Shown here in pieces: positions 57,725 through 64,000 of a stretch of 64,000 nucleotides of DNA. How positions within the stretch are numbered: position 1 is the first letter of the stretch; the number at the start of each line of letters is the position of its first letter. The DNA lies in NCBI GenBank assembly GCA_027459505.1, contig DAIDIE010000028.1, positions 1 to 64,000 on the forward strand. Reading direction: 5' to 3'. The DNA is from Acidobacteriota bacterium. Its GTDB lineage: Bacteria > Acidobacteriota > Terriglobia > Terriglobales > SCQP01. Position numbers and translations under genes: made by a program. The notes below the pieces were generated by a model. That model saw nothing but the letters and a program-made list of their open reading frames with translations. It made no database searches and was not told where the DNA came from.

Positions 57725-58459
57725 TTAAAAACCCTGTTGGCGGAGTTCCGCCCAGCTCAGGGCTTTCTTCCGGCGGCCCGGTTGAGTGGATTTTTTAGCA
57801 GGCGCCTTCGCTTCGCCAGAGCCCGGCAGCACCCGCAATGCCAGCAGCCGGTCTACGTACCGCGCTAACAGGTCGGCCTCCAGATTGACCGCTGAGCCAG
57901 GCTTGAGCGACTGCAGGTTGGTGTGTTTCCACGTGAAAGGAATCACGGCAAATCCAGCGCGATTAGCATCAAGAGAGGCAATGGTCAGGCTGATACCTTC
58001 CACGGCCAGCGAACCTTTCCAAATCACAAACGGCAGTAGTTCGGAGGGCAGATCGATTTCCATCCACCAGCCGCTTGCCTTTTTACGGCTTTCGACTGGT
58101 TTAAGGCTGCGCAGCACCCCGACGCTGTCCACGTGTCCCTGTACCAGGTGACCGCTCAGCAGCGCGCCCGCCCGCAGCGGCTGCTCGAGATTCAACTGCT
58201 CGCCGCGCCGCAGCCGCCGGAACGCGGTTCGTCGCAGCGTTTCCGCCGCCACGTTCGCCTCGAAGCCCAGAAGCTCGCCGCGACCGCGCACGTCGGATAA
58301 CCGCGTGATGGTCAGGCAGCAGCCGCTCACCGCAATGCTATCGCCGGGCTGCAGATTCTGCAGGAAGTCGCGTGGCGCCGACACGCGCAGGTGCGCGCCC
58401 TTGCCGTGCGGCGCAAACTCGCGCACGGTCCCAATCGCCGCAATGATGCCGGTAAACAT
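57725..58459 (-). CDS. ribE: Riboflavin synthase alpha chain
   Basis: 244 aa. Two lumazine-binding repeats: repeat 1 from MFTGIIAAIGTVREF to about 95 and repeat 2 from about 97 (LLSGHLVQGHVDSVGVLRS) to 190. It dismutates two 6,7-dimethyl-8-ribityllumazines to riboflavin. The last 40 residues (GEAKAPAKKSTQPGRRKKALSWAEL) are a basic extension beyond the usual ~200 aa. Convergent with the ribD operon. No FMN riboswitch was recognised upstream. Confidence 0.94.
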   Translation of the reverse strand: MFTGIIAAIGTVREFAPHGKGAHLRVSAPRDFLQNLQPGDSIAVSGCCLTITRLSDVRGRGELLGFEANVAAETLRRTAFRRLRRGEQLNLEQPLRAGALLSGHLVQGHVDSVGVLRSLKPVESRKKASGWWMEIDLPSELLPFVIWKGSLAVEGISLTIASLDANRAGFAVIPFTWKHTNLQSLKPGSAVNLEADLLARYVDRLLALRVLPGSGEAKAPAKKSTQPGRRKKALSWAELRQQGF

Positions 58460-58780
58460 GAATTCCCATGGTAGCAGGACGTTAACAGCCGCGGTCTACG
58501 GCCCGCCGAGTCACCTGCCGGATCGCGCACCGCGAGTGCCGCTCATGTTCGTCACTCGGCGACTCGCCGGGCGCCAGACTCCGCAGCTCTGAAGGCCTGC
58601 CCTGGCGCGAACGCATCATTCTCCGTTGACGATCCCCCGGCCACCGATCACCCTTCCGCGTTCGGCGAATAGAGGTACGGCCTCATCTCCCGGCCCTCCA
58701 CCTGCGATCTCCTCCCACAGGGAGGACTCGGTGGCTCGCTCCTAAAGCAGCCTTGCCTGCAACCGCACCACGCGTCCGCT
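58460..58780. other. Intergenic stretch with repeat B copy 2
   Basis: No supported gene. Holds the ribE leader, the type C-like block at 58671-58689 and the type B stem-loop at 58692-58739. The rest shows nothing recognisable. Confidence 0.55.
58671..58739. repeat. Type C fragment joined to dispersed stem-loop repeat type B, copy 2
   Basis: 58671-58689 (GAGGTACGGCCTCATCTCC) matches 25061-25079 with two changes; 58692-58739 matches 25198-25245 at 45 of 48 positions. In copy 2 the stem is TCCTCCC-aca-GGGAGGA. The order C then B is the same in both places, although separated by about 120 bp in the first. Confidence 0.85.
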
Positions 58781-59593
58781 TCAGAGAGCTGACAGATCCA
58801 GCGGCAACGATTCATCCCACAAGCTGCCGAGGTCCAGGTGAACCTGGTTCTGGCTAAAATCGCCGCGAAAGACAAAGGTCGGGATGGGACGGCGGTTGTT
58901 GCGGTGATGGTAAGGAATGTACCAAAGTTCGCTGTGGTCGAACTCATACGCCGAGTACAACGGATACTTGTCATACAACCGTACTTGCAGCCGGCCGCGG
59001 CAGGCCGCCGGAAGCCGGTCATAAATGTTGGCTTTGAGCCAGGTGCGCACCACGGCCTCCAGCGACTGCGCCATCGCCGCCGCAGTCTCCAAATCCGAAA
59101 ACTTCGCCGCCATCAGGCGCATCAGCGCCTGGTTTTCCGGATTGGGTAACAACAATCGCAATGTCGCCCCCCGCTGGCTGAGGTCCTGCACAATCTCCTC
59201 GTAGTGCTCCTCAAAAAACGTGCTGCTGCGCAACACCAGCATGGTGATCAACGAGGCCTCGCGGAAGCGGACCCACAAGCGCTGGCTGCTGAAGATCGGG
59301 ATCACCTCCGACAGCCCAAACGCTTGAATGGAATCGTCCAATCCGGCGCGGTCCATCGTGCGCTGAATGAGCGCTTCGAAATCGCGCTTGACCAGGAAGT
59401 CGCTGACCACCGGAATGGCAGCGCCAAAGATGCACAAGCCCCCGGTCTGCTCTTCCAGAAACGAGGCAAACGGATGGGTGGCGCTATGGAAATAGCCCAG
59501 GATCATGAGAATGATCCCGAGCGCGCACCAAAGAAGTACCAGAAACGCGGTTTTCCAGGAGAGGACGCGGCGAATGTAATTGACGAAGTTCAT
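58781..59593 (-). CDS. Membrane-anchored protein of unknown function
   Basis: 270 aa with one transmembrane helix at about 14-35 and a second weak hydrophobic stretch near 50-65. The cytoplasmic part has SQRGATLRLLLPNPENQ, a helical region, then RLQVRLYDKYPLYSAYEFDHSELWYIPYHHR and FVFRGDFSQNQVHLDLGSLWDES. The latter recalls C-terminal sensing domains of the DUF5919 type, which follow a PLD-like strand (R-x-L-L-L-N-P). The enzyme activity, if any, is unknown. Alone in its neighbourhood, with repeat B after its stop. Confidence 0.65.
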   Translation of the reverse strand: MNFVNYIRRVLSWKTAFLVLLWCALGIILMILGYFHSATHPFASFLEEQTGGLCIFGAAIPVVSDFLVKRDFEALIQRTMDRAGLDDSIQAFGLSEVIPIFSSQRLWVRFREASLITMLVLRSSTFFEEHYEEIVQDLSQRGATLRLLLPNPENQALMRLMAAKFSDLETAAAMAQSLEAVVRTWLKANIYDRLPAACRGRLQVRLYDKYPLYSAYEFDHSELWYIPYHHRNNRRPIPTFVFRGDFSQNQVHLDLGSLWDESLPLDLSAL

Positions 59594-59729
59594 AACCAGC
59601 GAGTCATCGCCGCCTCCTGACCAGCATCATCTTCATGCAACCGCGGCAAAGCGCCAACCCGCGCCCCTGTGCCCGCAAAAGCGGATCGGCGCCCTGCAGT
59701 CCCGGCCGCGCCGCCGCTCACGCGGGAAG

Positions 59730-59735
59730 TATAAT
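59730..59735 (+). promoter_or_regulatory. Consensus -10 box before the nucleotidyltransferase gene
   Basis: TATAAT at 59730-59735, 27 bp before the GTG at 59763. No clear -35 at the right distance. CAGGGGG at 59751-59757 is the likely ribosome site. Confidence 0.5.
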
Positions 59736-59762
59736 GGAAAACGCAATCATCAGGGGGACACT

Positions 59763-60506
59763 GTGGGTCTCGCTACAAGCGCGTTGGCCGAACCGGAGCT
59801 GCGCCAAGCACTGCACAACTACTTTGCCGCTCCGGAACGGCGTCTCCTGGTGGAGGCCCTGCGGCCCCTGGATCGTCCCTCCTGGCGGACCTATGTTTTT
59901 GGCGGCTGTCTGCGCGATCTTGCCCTGGCGGGCCCGCAAGCGCTCCCGCGCGACCTCGACCTGGTGGTTGAAAACGCCTCCAACGAAGAGCTGGCCACCC
60001 TGCTCGCCCCGTCGATGGTGCGCCGCACCCGCTTTGGCGGTTTGCACCTCGATTGTGCAGGCTGGACGGTGGATGTATGGGCGCTCTCCTCCACCTGGGC
60101 CTTCGCCCACGGCGTCATCGCTCCAGCCGTAATCCAAAAACTGCCCCTAACCACCTTTCTCGACGTCGAGGCGGCCGCTCTGGAAATGCGCTTCGCCGAA
60201 GCCGCGCCGGGCGCGCTCTTCGAAAGCGGCTTCTTTGCCGCCCTGAAACTGCGGCAAGCCGAGATCAACCTGATCTACAATCCCTATCCCCAATTATGTG
60301 TCGTGCGCTCGCTCGTGTTACTCAACCAGTTGGCCTTTACCGCCGGGCCCAAGTTGCGCGCCTACCTCGTCGAACACGGCGCCGCACTGAGCGACCACGA
60401 CTGGCTCTCCACCCAAACCGCTCATTACGGCCGCACCCTCTACTCCCCCAGCCAGCTCCGAACCCTGCTGGAAAAGCACGTAACTGCGCCTCGCCAACTG
60501 GCTTAA
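59763..60506 (+). CDS. PolyA polymerase/CCA-adding-like nucleotidyltransferase head domain
   Basis: 247 aa from a GTG at 59763 with CAGGGGGACACT upstream. The nucleotidyltransferase head is seen: VFGGCLRDLAL (G-G-x-x-R-D like), then PRDLDLVVE giving the D-x-D metal pair. RFGGLHLD and the following helices fit the same superfamily. It lacks the large C-terminal tRNA-binding part, so it is unlikely to be the cell's CCA-adding enzyme. Function uncertain. Confidence 0.7.
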   Translation: MGLATSALAEPELRQALHNYFAAPERRLLVEALRPLDRPSWRTYVFGGCLRDLALAGPQALPRDLDLVVENASNEELATLLAPSMVRRTRFGGLHLDCAGWTVDVWALSSTWAFAHGVIAPAVIQKLPLTTFLDVEAAALEMRFAEAAPGALFESGFFAALKLRQAEINLIYNPYPQLCVVRSLVLLNQLAFTAGPKLRAYLVEHGAALSDHDWLSTQTAHYGRTLYSPSQLRTLLEKHVTAPRQLA

Positions 60507-60677
60507 CTTATCCGATCGGTCCTCAGCACTGTGGCACGCGCCCTGACTGGCCACCTGCGGCAATACGTCACCGCGAACAAAACTCAAAAAATGAAAACCA
60601 GTGTTAACAGGCTGGCCCGCGGAACCTCGCGGTGAGAGCCGGCTGGCGAACGGCTCACTGCGCTGCCGGCGCCTCGG

Positions 60678-61190
60678 CTACCGCGGCGACCACTGCTCGT
60701 CGGCGGAGGGACCGTACAGCGCCGGAACGGGAACCCCGTTCAGGCGCAGGTATACGCCCAATTGCGCCACGTGATGCACCAGGTGGTTGAAGAACATCGA
60801 CCGGAACGTCCGCACACGGCTGGTGTTGCTGATGACCTGAGGGCCGAAGCTGAAGGGCCACTGCGCAGCCAACTGCGTATCGGAGGCCGCGGTCAGCGCC
60901 GCTCGGCAACGCGCCACGCTCTCATCAAACCGCTTCAGGCATTCCTCCCGCGTGGTAAACGTCAGGTCCGCGTGGGGCCGCTTGGGCGCCGCCAGATCCA
61001 TGCCCTCATCCTCGATAATGTAGGCCCCAAACAGCGGCATCGTGGCGCAATGCATGGCCAATTTGCTTAGCGGCATGGATTTTTCATGCGGGCGATATTC
61101 CACCTTGTCTTCAGGAACGCGCTCTAAAGTACGGCGCGTGTTGGCCATCTCACTATCAAAGTCTTCCAGCAACACTTCAGCAATGGTCAT
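60678..61190 (-). CDS. DinB-family protein
   Basis: 170 aa four-helix bundle. The His triad for a metal ion is present: His47 (LAMHCA), and the pair in FFNHLVHHVAQLGVYLRLNGVPVP. GPSADEQ is the usual end. Family members include thiol-dependent metalloenzymes (bacillithiol/mycothiol transferases); the exact reaction here is unknown. The name refers to a damage-induced gene and not to the polymerase. Confidence 0.88.
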   Translation of the reverse strand: MTIAEVLLEDFDSEMANTRRTLERVPEDKVEYRPHEKSMPLSKLAMHCATMPLFGAYIIEDEGMDLAAPKRPHADLTFTTREECLKRFDESVARCRAALTAASDTQLAAQWPFSFGPQVISNTSRVRTFRSMFFNHLVHHVAQLGVYLRLNGVPVPALYGPSADEQWSPR

Positions 61191-61497
61191 CCTGACCTCC
61201 TGTTAAATCATAGTTCGTTTATTCACGGCCTTTCCACCCCCCTGGCCACGTTGCGCTGAGGAGGAAAGGAAAAGATGAATTTCCTGCCAGGACTGTTCCA
61301 AGCGGACGCAGAAGAGCAGTCGAGCGCAAGCGTCTTGGGCGATGCACTTGCGACGAGCCAACAGCACTACCCCATCCGAATCAGCGAAGAGCCATCCCAG
61401 CAAAGCCCACGGGCAACAGTCTCCCGCCTGGCAGCGGTTTTTCCGCGCCCACGGTTTGTATATACTCTGTTCATCCTTAGGATAGGGGCGTGAATTC
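61191..61497. other. Leader stretch before the lipoprotein gene
   Basis: Contains an open frame at 61275-61493 (72 codons) behind GAGGAAAGGAAAAG, but the protein has no recognisable composition and no family, so it is not called. TATACT at about 61460 may be the -10 of the lipoprotein gene. Confidence 0.35.
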
Positions 61498-61977
61498 ATG
61501 TCCAAGCGGCGCATCGTGGTGTATTGGCCATTGCTGGCTACCTTGTTGCTATCACTCTCGGCCTGCCGTTCCAATGGCGGACCAACATCGCTGTTCGCCT
61601 CCCACGCGCCGCTGGCCAAGGGAGTACAGCTCGGGCGCTATCACTGCGCCTCCAGCCTGGGTGGCGGTTGGACCCCGGGACCCGTGATTCTCCTCTACAC
61701 CGGCGGGTTCGAAATCACCAGCGGCGACACATACAACTTTGTCGACAGTCAGCACCACGTCAGCGGACAGGCGGGCAGCTACAGCTTCCAGGCCAGCAGC
61801 AAATGTGGCGCCCATTGCCCCGGAAAACTGCAGTTCACCTCAGGCACCCTGCAGGGTTCCCAGGCGGCCATCAATCTGCAAAACCACGAACTGTACCTGG
61901 TTCGCGCACAATTCGTAGGCAAGCCGAATGCCAACCTCGCCGCATTGTCGTGTTGGCACACGCAAAAGGCGCAATAA
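61498..61977 (+). CDS. Small lipoprotein
   Basis: 159 aa. Type II signal peptide ending at Cys23 (LLLSLSAC). Mature part is strand-rich, with CASSLGGGWTPGP, YTGGFEITSGDTYNFVDSQ, SSKCGAHCPGKLQFTSGTL and a final CWH; four cysteines may form disulfides. No family known. Located at the edge of the core, 345 bp before the tRNA-Glu fragment. Confidence 0.75.
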   Translation: MSKRRIVVYWPLLATLLLSLSACRSNGGPTSLFASHAPLAKGVQLGRYHCASSLGGGWTPGPVILLYTGGFEITSGDTYNFVDSQHHVSGQAGSYSFQASSKCGAHCPGKLQFTSGTLQGSQAAINLQNHELYLVRAQFVGKPNANLAALSCWHTQKAQ

Positions 61978-62321
61978 GAGCAAGATCAGCAAAGCGCGAT
62001 CTGGCGCATAAAGCTGGAATCCGCGAGAGGCGAATGCGTTTCAAGAGAGCGCGTACTTTTCGCCCTAAAACGGCGCGAATGATCTTGTTGGCGTATAGCG
62101 CAATCGCTGCGTCTTGACGCGGCGTTGCCGGCGCATCTGCTTGAATCCGGCCACGAATTCCAGTCAACCGGCGTTCTGCCGGAAGGCACTCTGTCAACAG
62201 GTGTCAATTGTTGACCATCGGGCTAGGTTCCAGGAATGAATGCGAATTGGGGGCCGGTCCTGGAGCCGTTCGTCACGGAATGGTGGATTCCCTGAGGACG
62301 TTTAGGCCGGCTTGGTTTTAT
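61978..62321. other. Stretch between lipoprotein gene and tRNA-Glu remnant
   Basis: No supported gene. Reading frames are broken on both strands. The last part runs to the CCA end of the tRNA-Glu half. Confidence 0.4.
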
Positions 62322-62365
62322 TGGCGTCCCCGACGGGATTCGAACCCGTGTTACCGCCGTGAAAG
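62322..62365 (-). pseudogene. 3' half of tRNA-Glu(TTC), probable attachment-site remnant
   Basis: On the minus strand: anticodon loop CTTTCAC (62365-62359, anticodon TTC), 3' stem GGCGG, TAAC, a perfect T-arm ACGGG-TTCGAAT-CCCGT, acceptor 3' strand CGGGGAC, G and encoded CCA (62324-62322). The bases that should be the 5' anticodon stem (CCGCC) are GGACA, and no GTCCCC acceptor strand is found. The break is at the same point as in the tRNA-Asn half. The fragment points towards the core, so the element is to the right. Confidence 0.85.
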
Positions 62366-62447
62366 TGTCCCAAGTTGAGGTAACTCGTTGATTCCAGTAG
62401 GAACGGGTGGCTCCCTCAGTCCCGCTTTCGACCCCTCGGCGCAGGCT

Positions 62448-62468
62448 ATTGGACGGCAATTGGACGGC
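62448..62468. repeat. Two direct copies of ATTGGACGGC
   Basis: ATTGGACGGC at 62448-62457 and 62459-62468, 11-bp period, 83-103 bp from the tRNA-Glu crossover. Could be arm-type recombinase sites or part of an integrase 3' end (in one minus frame it reads AVQLPSN); neither is proven. Confidence 0.4.
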
Positions 62469-62648
62469 GATTTTCTCGGCATCGGCACCTGACTGTGGCT
62501 GTTTTAGCGAAGCTGGCAAGCCTGACCCCGGCCTCCAAATCTGGACGCTTGGTGAGATCAATCAGCCGCCAACCGTGTGGCCGAAATCAACCGCAGCACC
62601 CGCTCAAGTTCCTGACCCGCCGCACTGCGGGACCCCGGCCGGGCAGGC

Positions 62649-62998
62649 GTGTTGGCAGTAAGAGCCTCCTCGTACAGGAGAAGTCCAGGCGACAGGCCCA
62701 AATGGCTGGTCATTCCCCGACGCGGCCTGCATACCAGCATCGCCATCTTTGGAGCCATCGGATCGGGTAAGCCCTCTTGCTGCATCCTGCCTTGGCTCAA
62801 GCAACTGCCGAGTACGAGCCCGCTTCGGAAGACGCATCGCGTCAGCGGCCTGGTCCTGGAGGTCAAGGGCGACCTCTGCGGACACGTCACGTCAAGCGCA
62901 TGCTCAAGTCTGCCGGGCCCGCGGAAGACTTTATCGAGGTCGGCTTCAACTCACGCTACCGCTACGACCCGCTCTGGCCTGCCCCCGAATCCCGTTGA
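62649..62998 (+). pseudogene. Remnant of a VirD4/TraG-type conjugative coupling protein
   Basis: The first frame reads PKWLVIPRRGLHTSIAIFGAIGSGKPSCCILPWLKQL, then SGLVLEVKGDLCGHV, the Walker A region and the following strand of VirD4/TraG-like DNA-pumping ATPases of type IV secretion. The Walker A reads GSGKP where GSGKT is needed. A tandem copy of ACGTC (62884-62888 and 62889-62893) shifts the frame; removing one copy restores KRMLKSAGPAEDFIEVGF and RYRYDPLW. Only about 100 residues remain of a protein normally of 500-700. It is direct evidence for a conjugative element on the right of the tRNA-Glu fragment. Confidence 0.75.
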
Positions 62999-63164
62999 AG
63001 TGAGAGTACTGGAAGCTCAAGAAAATGCCTGAGACACTTGAAGCGGAGAGTTACCATGTGTCACTTCACCAATTTACAGAAAAGGAATAGCACTATCGAA
63101 ACGACCGCTTTGGGGCCGATTGTTGCAAGCAAGCAGACGCTGGCGGTTCGCCCACTCTTCTGAG

Positions 63165-63851
63165 CTAAGGGCGAGAATTCAGGCGATAGAATTCGCGCGC
63201 GTACTCAAGAGACCTGAATCGAAAGTCCAGCCACTTATCGTCGTAATCCAGGAACCTCACGGCTCGCTTCAGGTACGTTGGTCCTACTCTTGCTGCAGCG
63301 AAAAAAAGAATACCCAACAACCCAGCCACCCAGCTTGGTAAATGGAGCGTAACGGCAATCACTAGACTTGCGGAGAATCCAACCACAACGGAGGCGCGCC
63401 AAATCACCCGCCACCGCTTGAAACGGCTCGCGCACGACTTGCAGTGGGGGACAGCGAGTACAAGGTACTGAACCCGTGTGTAAATCACCCTATAGTTTCG
63501 AAACGTCTCCCGCTCCGACTTCATGTGTATATAGGTGGATGCGTCAGGCACGAGACAACATGGGCATACGGGAGGGAAACGGAGGCGTCTTCTCGGAACC
63601 GTAACCACAGCCCAGTCCCCTTCGACAACAGGCCCTCTCGCCCGAATGTCCGCATCCAATCGCCTCTCCATTTCAACTCCGTATTCAGGAAGAGAGATTT
63701 TTCCGAGGTTTCGGCGGGAAATTTCGGCTTGCAACGCCGTGCGCGCAGCATCCACCAGCTTGGAACTCTCAGAAAAAAGCGTTACCAACTCCTCGTCGGT
63801 CATCTTCTCGTAGTGGTCGCGGAAATCAGCAGTTTCGAGTTTCCTCATCAT
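63165..63851 (-). CDS. Membrane protein with Cys-pair motif, unknown function
   Basis: 228 aa. An N-terminal helical region (EKMTDEELVTLFSESSKLVDAARTALQAEI), a central VCPCC and HCKSC pair that may bind zinc, two transmembrane helices at about 152-167 and 170-188, and a basic C-terminus (KWLDFRFRSLEYAREFYRL). No family is recognised. Codon use is AT-richer than in the core genes, which fits recently acquired DNA. Lies in the element right of the tRNA-Glu fragment. Confidence 0.6.
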   Translation of the reverse strand: MMRKLETADFRDHYEKMTDEELVTLFSESSKLVDAARTALQAEISRRNLGKISLPEYGVEMERRLDADIRARGPVVEGDWAVVTVPRRRLRFPPVCPCCLVPDASTYIHMKSERETFRNYRVIYTRVQYLVLAVPHCKSCASRFKRWRVIWRASVVVGFSASLVIAVTLHLPSWVAGLLGILFFAAARVGPTYLKRAVRFLDYDDKWLDFRFRSLEYAREFYRLNSRP

Positions 63852-64000
63852 TGGGAGAACCTCCCAGGTACTCGGCGAGTGTGCCGGACACGTTCCTAGT
63901 CCGAGTAGTGTGACGGCGGCCCAAGCGCGTAAGTAGAATGGTCAGCTTGATGAATGGTATACGCGTGCATTACGGATTTCAACCTAAGCCTTCTCAATTG

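Noticed and set aside
57676-58459. FMN riboswitch near the riboflavin genes
   Set aside because: The conserved RFN blocks were not found before ribE or ribD.
61275-61493. 72-codon open frame behind a strong purine-rich ribosome-site-like sequence
   Set aside because: No recognisable composition, domain or neighbour relation. It lies in the leader of the lipoprotein gene, and such purine runs occur by chance.
62223-62561. Minus-strand frame across the tRNA-Glu half as the end of an integrase
   Set aside because: Its composition resembles frames often found across tRNA ends, and no catalytic integrase motif is present; the evidence is too weak to call.

Overview
The window is GC-rich, densely coded bacterial chromosome, most likely from an Acidobacteriota (Terriglobia-like) genome. 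This is inferred from the mixture of genes, not from a marker gene: a cupin hydroxynitrile-lyase-like protein matching the Granulicella type, a DNA-binding/TPR regulator of a style common in that phylum, an ETF/ETF-QO cluster, a UdgB-type uracil-DNA glycosylase, and a BamD with a long C-terminal tail.

Layout. The core runs from about 415 to 62321. It is bounded on both sides by 3' halves of tRNA genes that start exactly at the anticodon loop: tRNA-Asn on + at 370-414 and tRNA-Glu on - at 62322-62365. Their polarity predicts one integrated element left of 370 and another right of 62365. The right one is supported by a frameshifted VirD4/TraG-like coupling-protein remnant (62649-62998). Short repeats that could be recombinase arm sites lie about 90-140 bp from each core.

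491-1811: MazEF-type toxin-antitoxin pair, then a Mn-cupin. 2001-6506: aldo/keto reductase, then divergent oxyR/katG sharing a CTAT-N7-ATAG operator. 6657-7941: UBP zinc finger and an SDR. 7973-15366: a long minus-strand run with a RES-domain protein, cysteine desulfurase, AmpG-like transporter, catalytically dead M1-peptidase-like protein, exported protein, shikimate kinase, ZAS anti-sigma and ECF sigma factor. 15611-17776: DUF4149, YchF and a holin-X-like membrane protein. 18028-22404: bamD-ispF-rnr. 22635-28479: VanZ, an exported protein, an MmcB-like nuclease-fold protein, RbsD/FucU, Zn-alcohol dehydrogenase, acyl-CoA dehydrogenase and an HhH protein. 28563-33679: glutamate synthase large subunit without gltD, divergent from a 7Fe-type ferredoxin. 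33740-37530: HTH-TPR, EamA, methyltransferase, DUF309 and UdgB. 37681-42603: exported protein, then etfB-etfA-ETF-QO. 42640-51164: PpiC lipoprotein, C26 hydrolase, bifunctional PBP, then plsY-gpsA-proS-DUF4845. 51264-61977: penicillin acylase, ftsY, ribD-GNAT-MDR, ribE, a membrane protein, a nucleotidyltransferase, DinB and a lipoprotein.

Working together: the acyl-CoA dehydrogenase would feed EtfAB and then ETF-QO; OxyR would control KatG; glutamate synthase may take electrons from the adjacent ferredoxin; cell-envelope genes (bamD, ppiC, PBP, AmpG-like, plsY/gpsA) are scattered through the window.

The most unusual signal is in the intergenic DNA. Several related stem-loop repeats share conserved flanks (CCTGCGAT at the 5' side, TGGCTCG at the 3' side) while the stem itself differs but keeps its pairing. 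A second dispersed or tandem repeat family and a 17-bp minisatellite that supplies the last codons of RNase R add to this.
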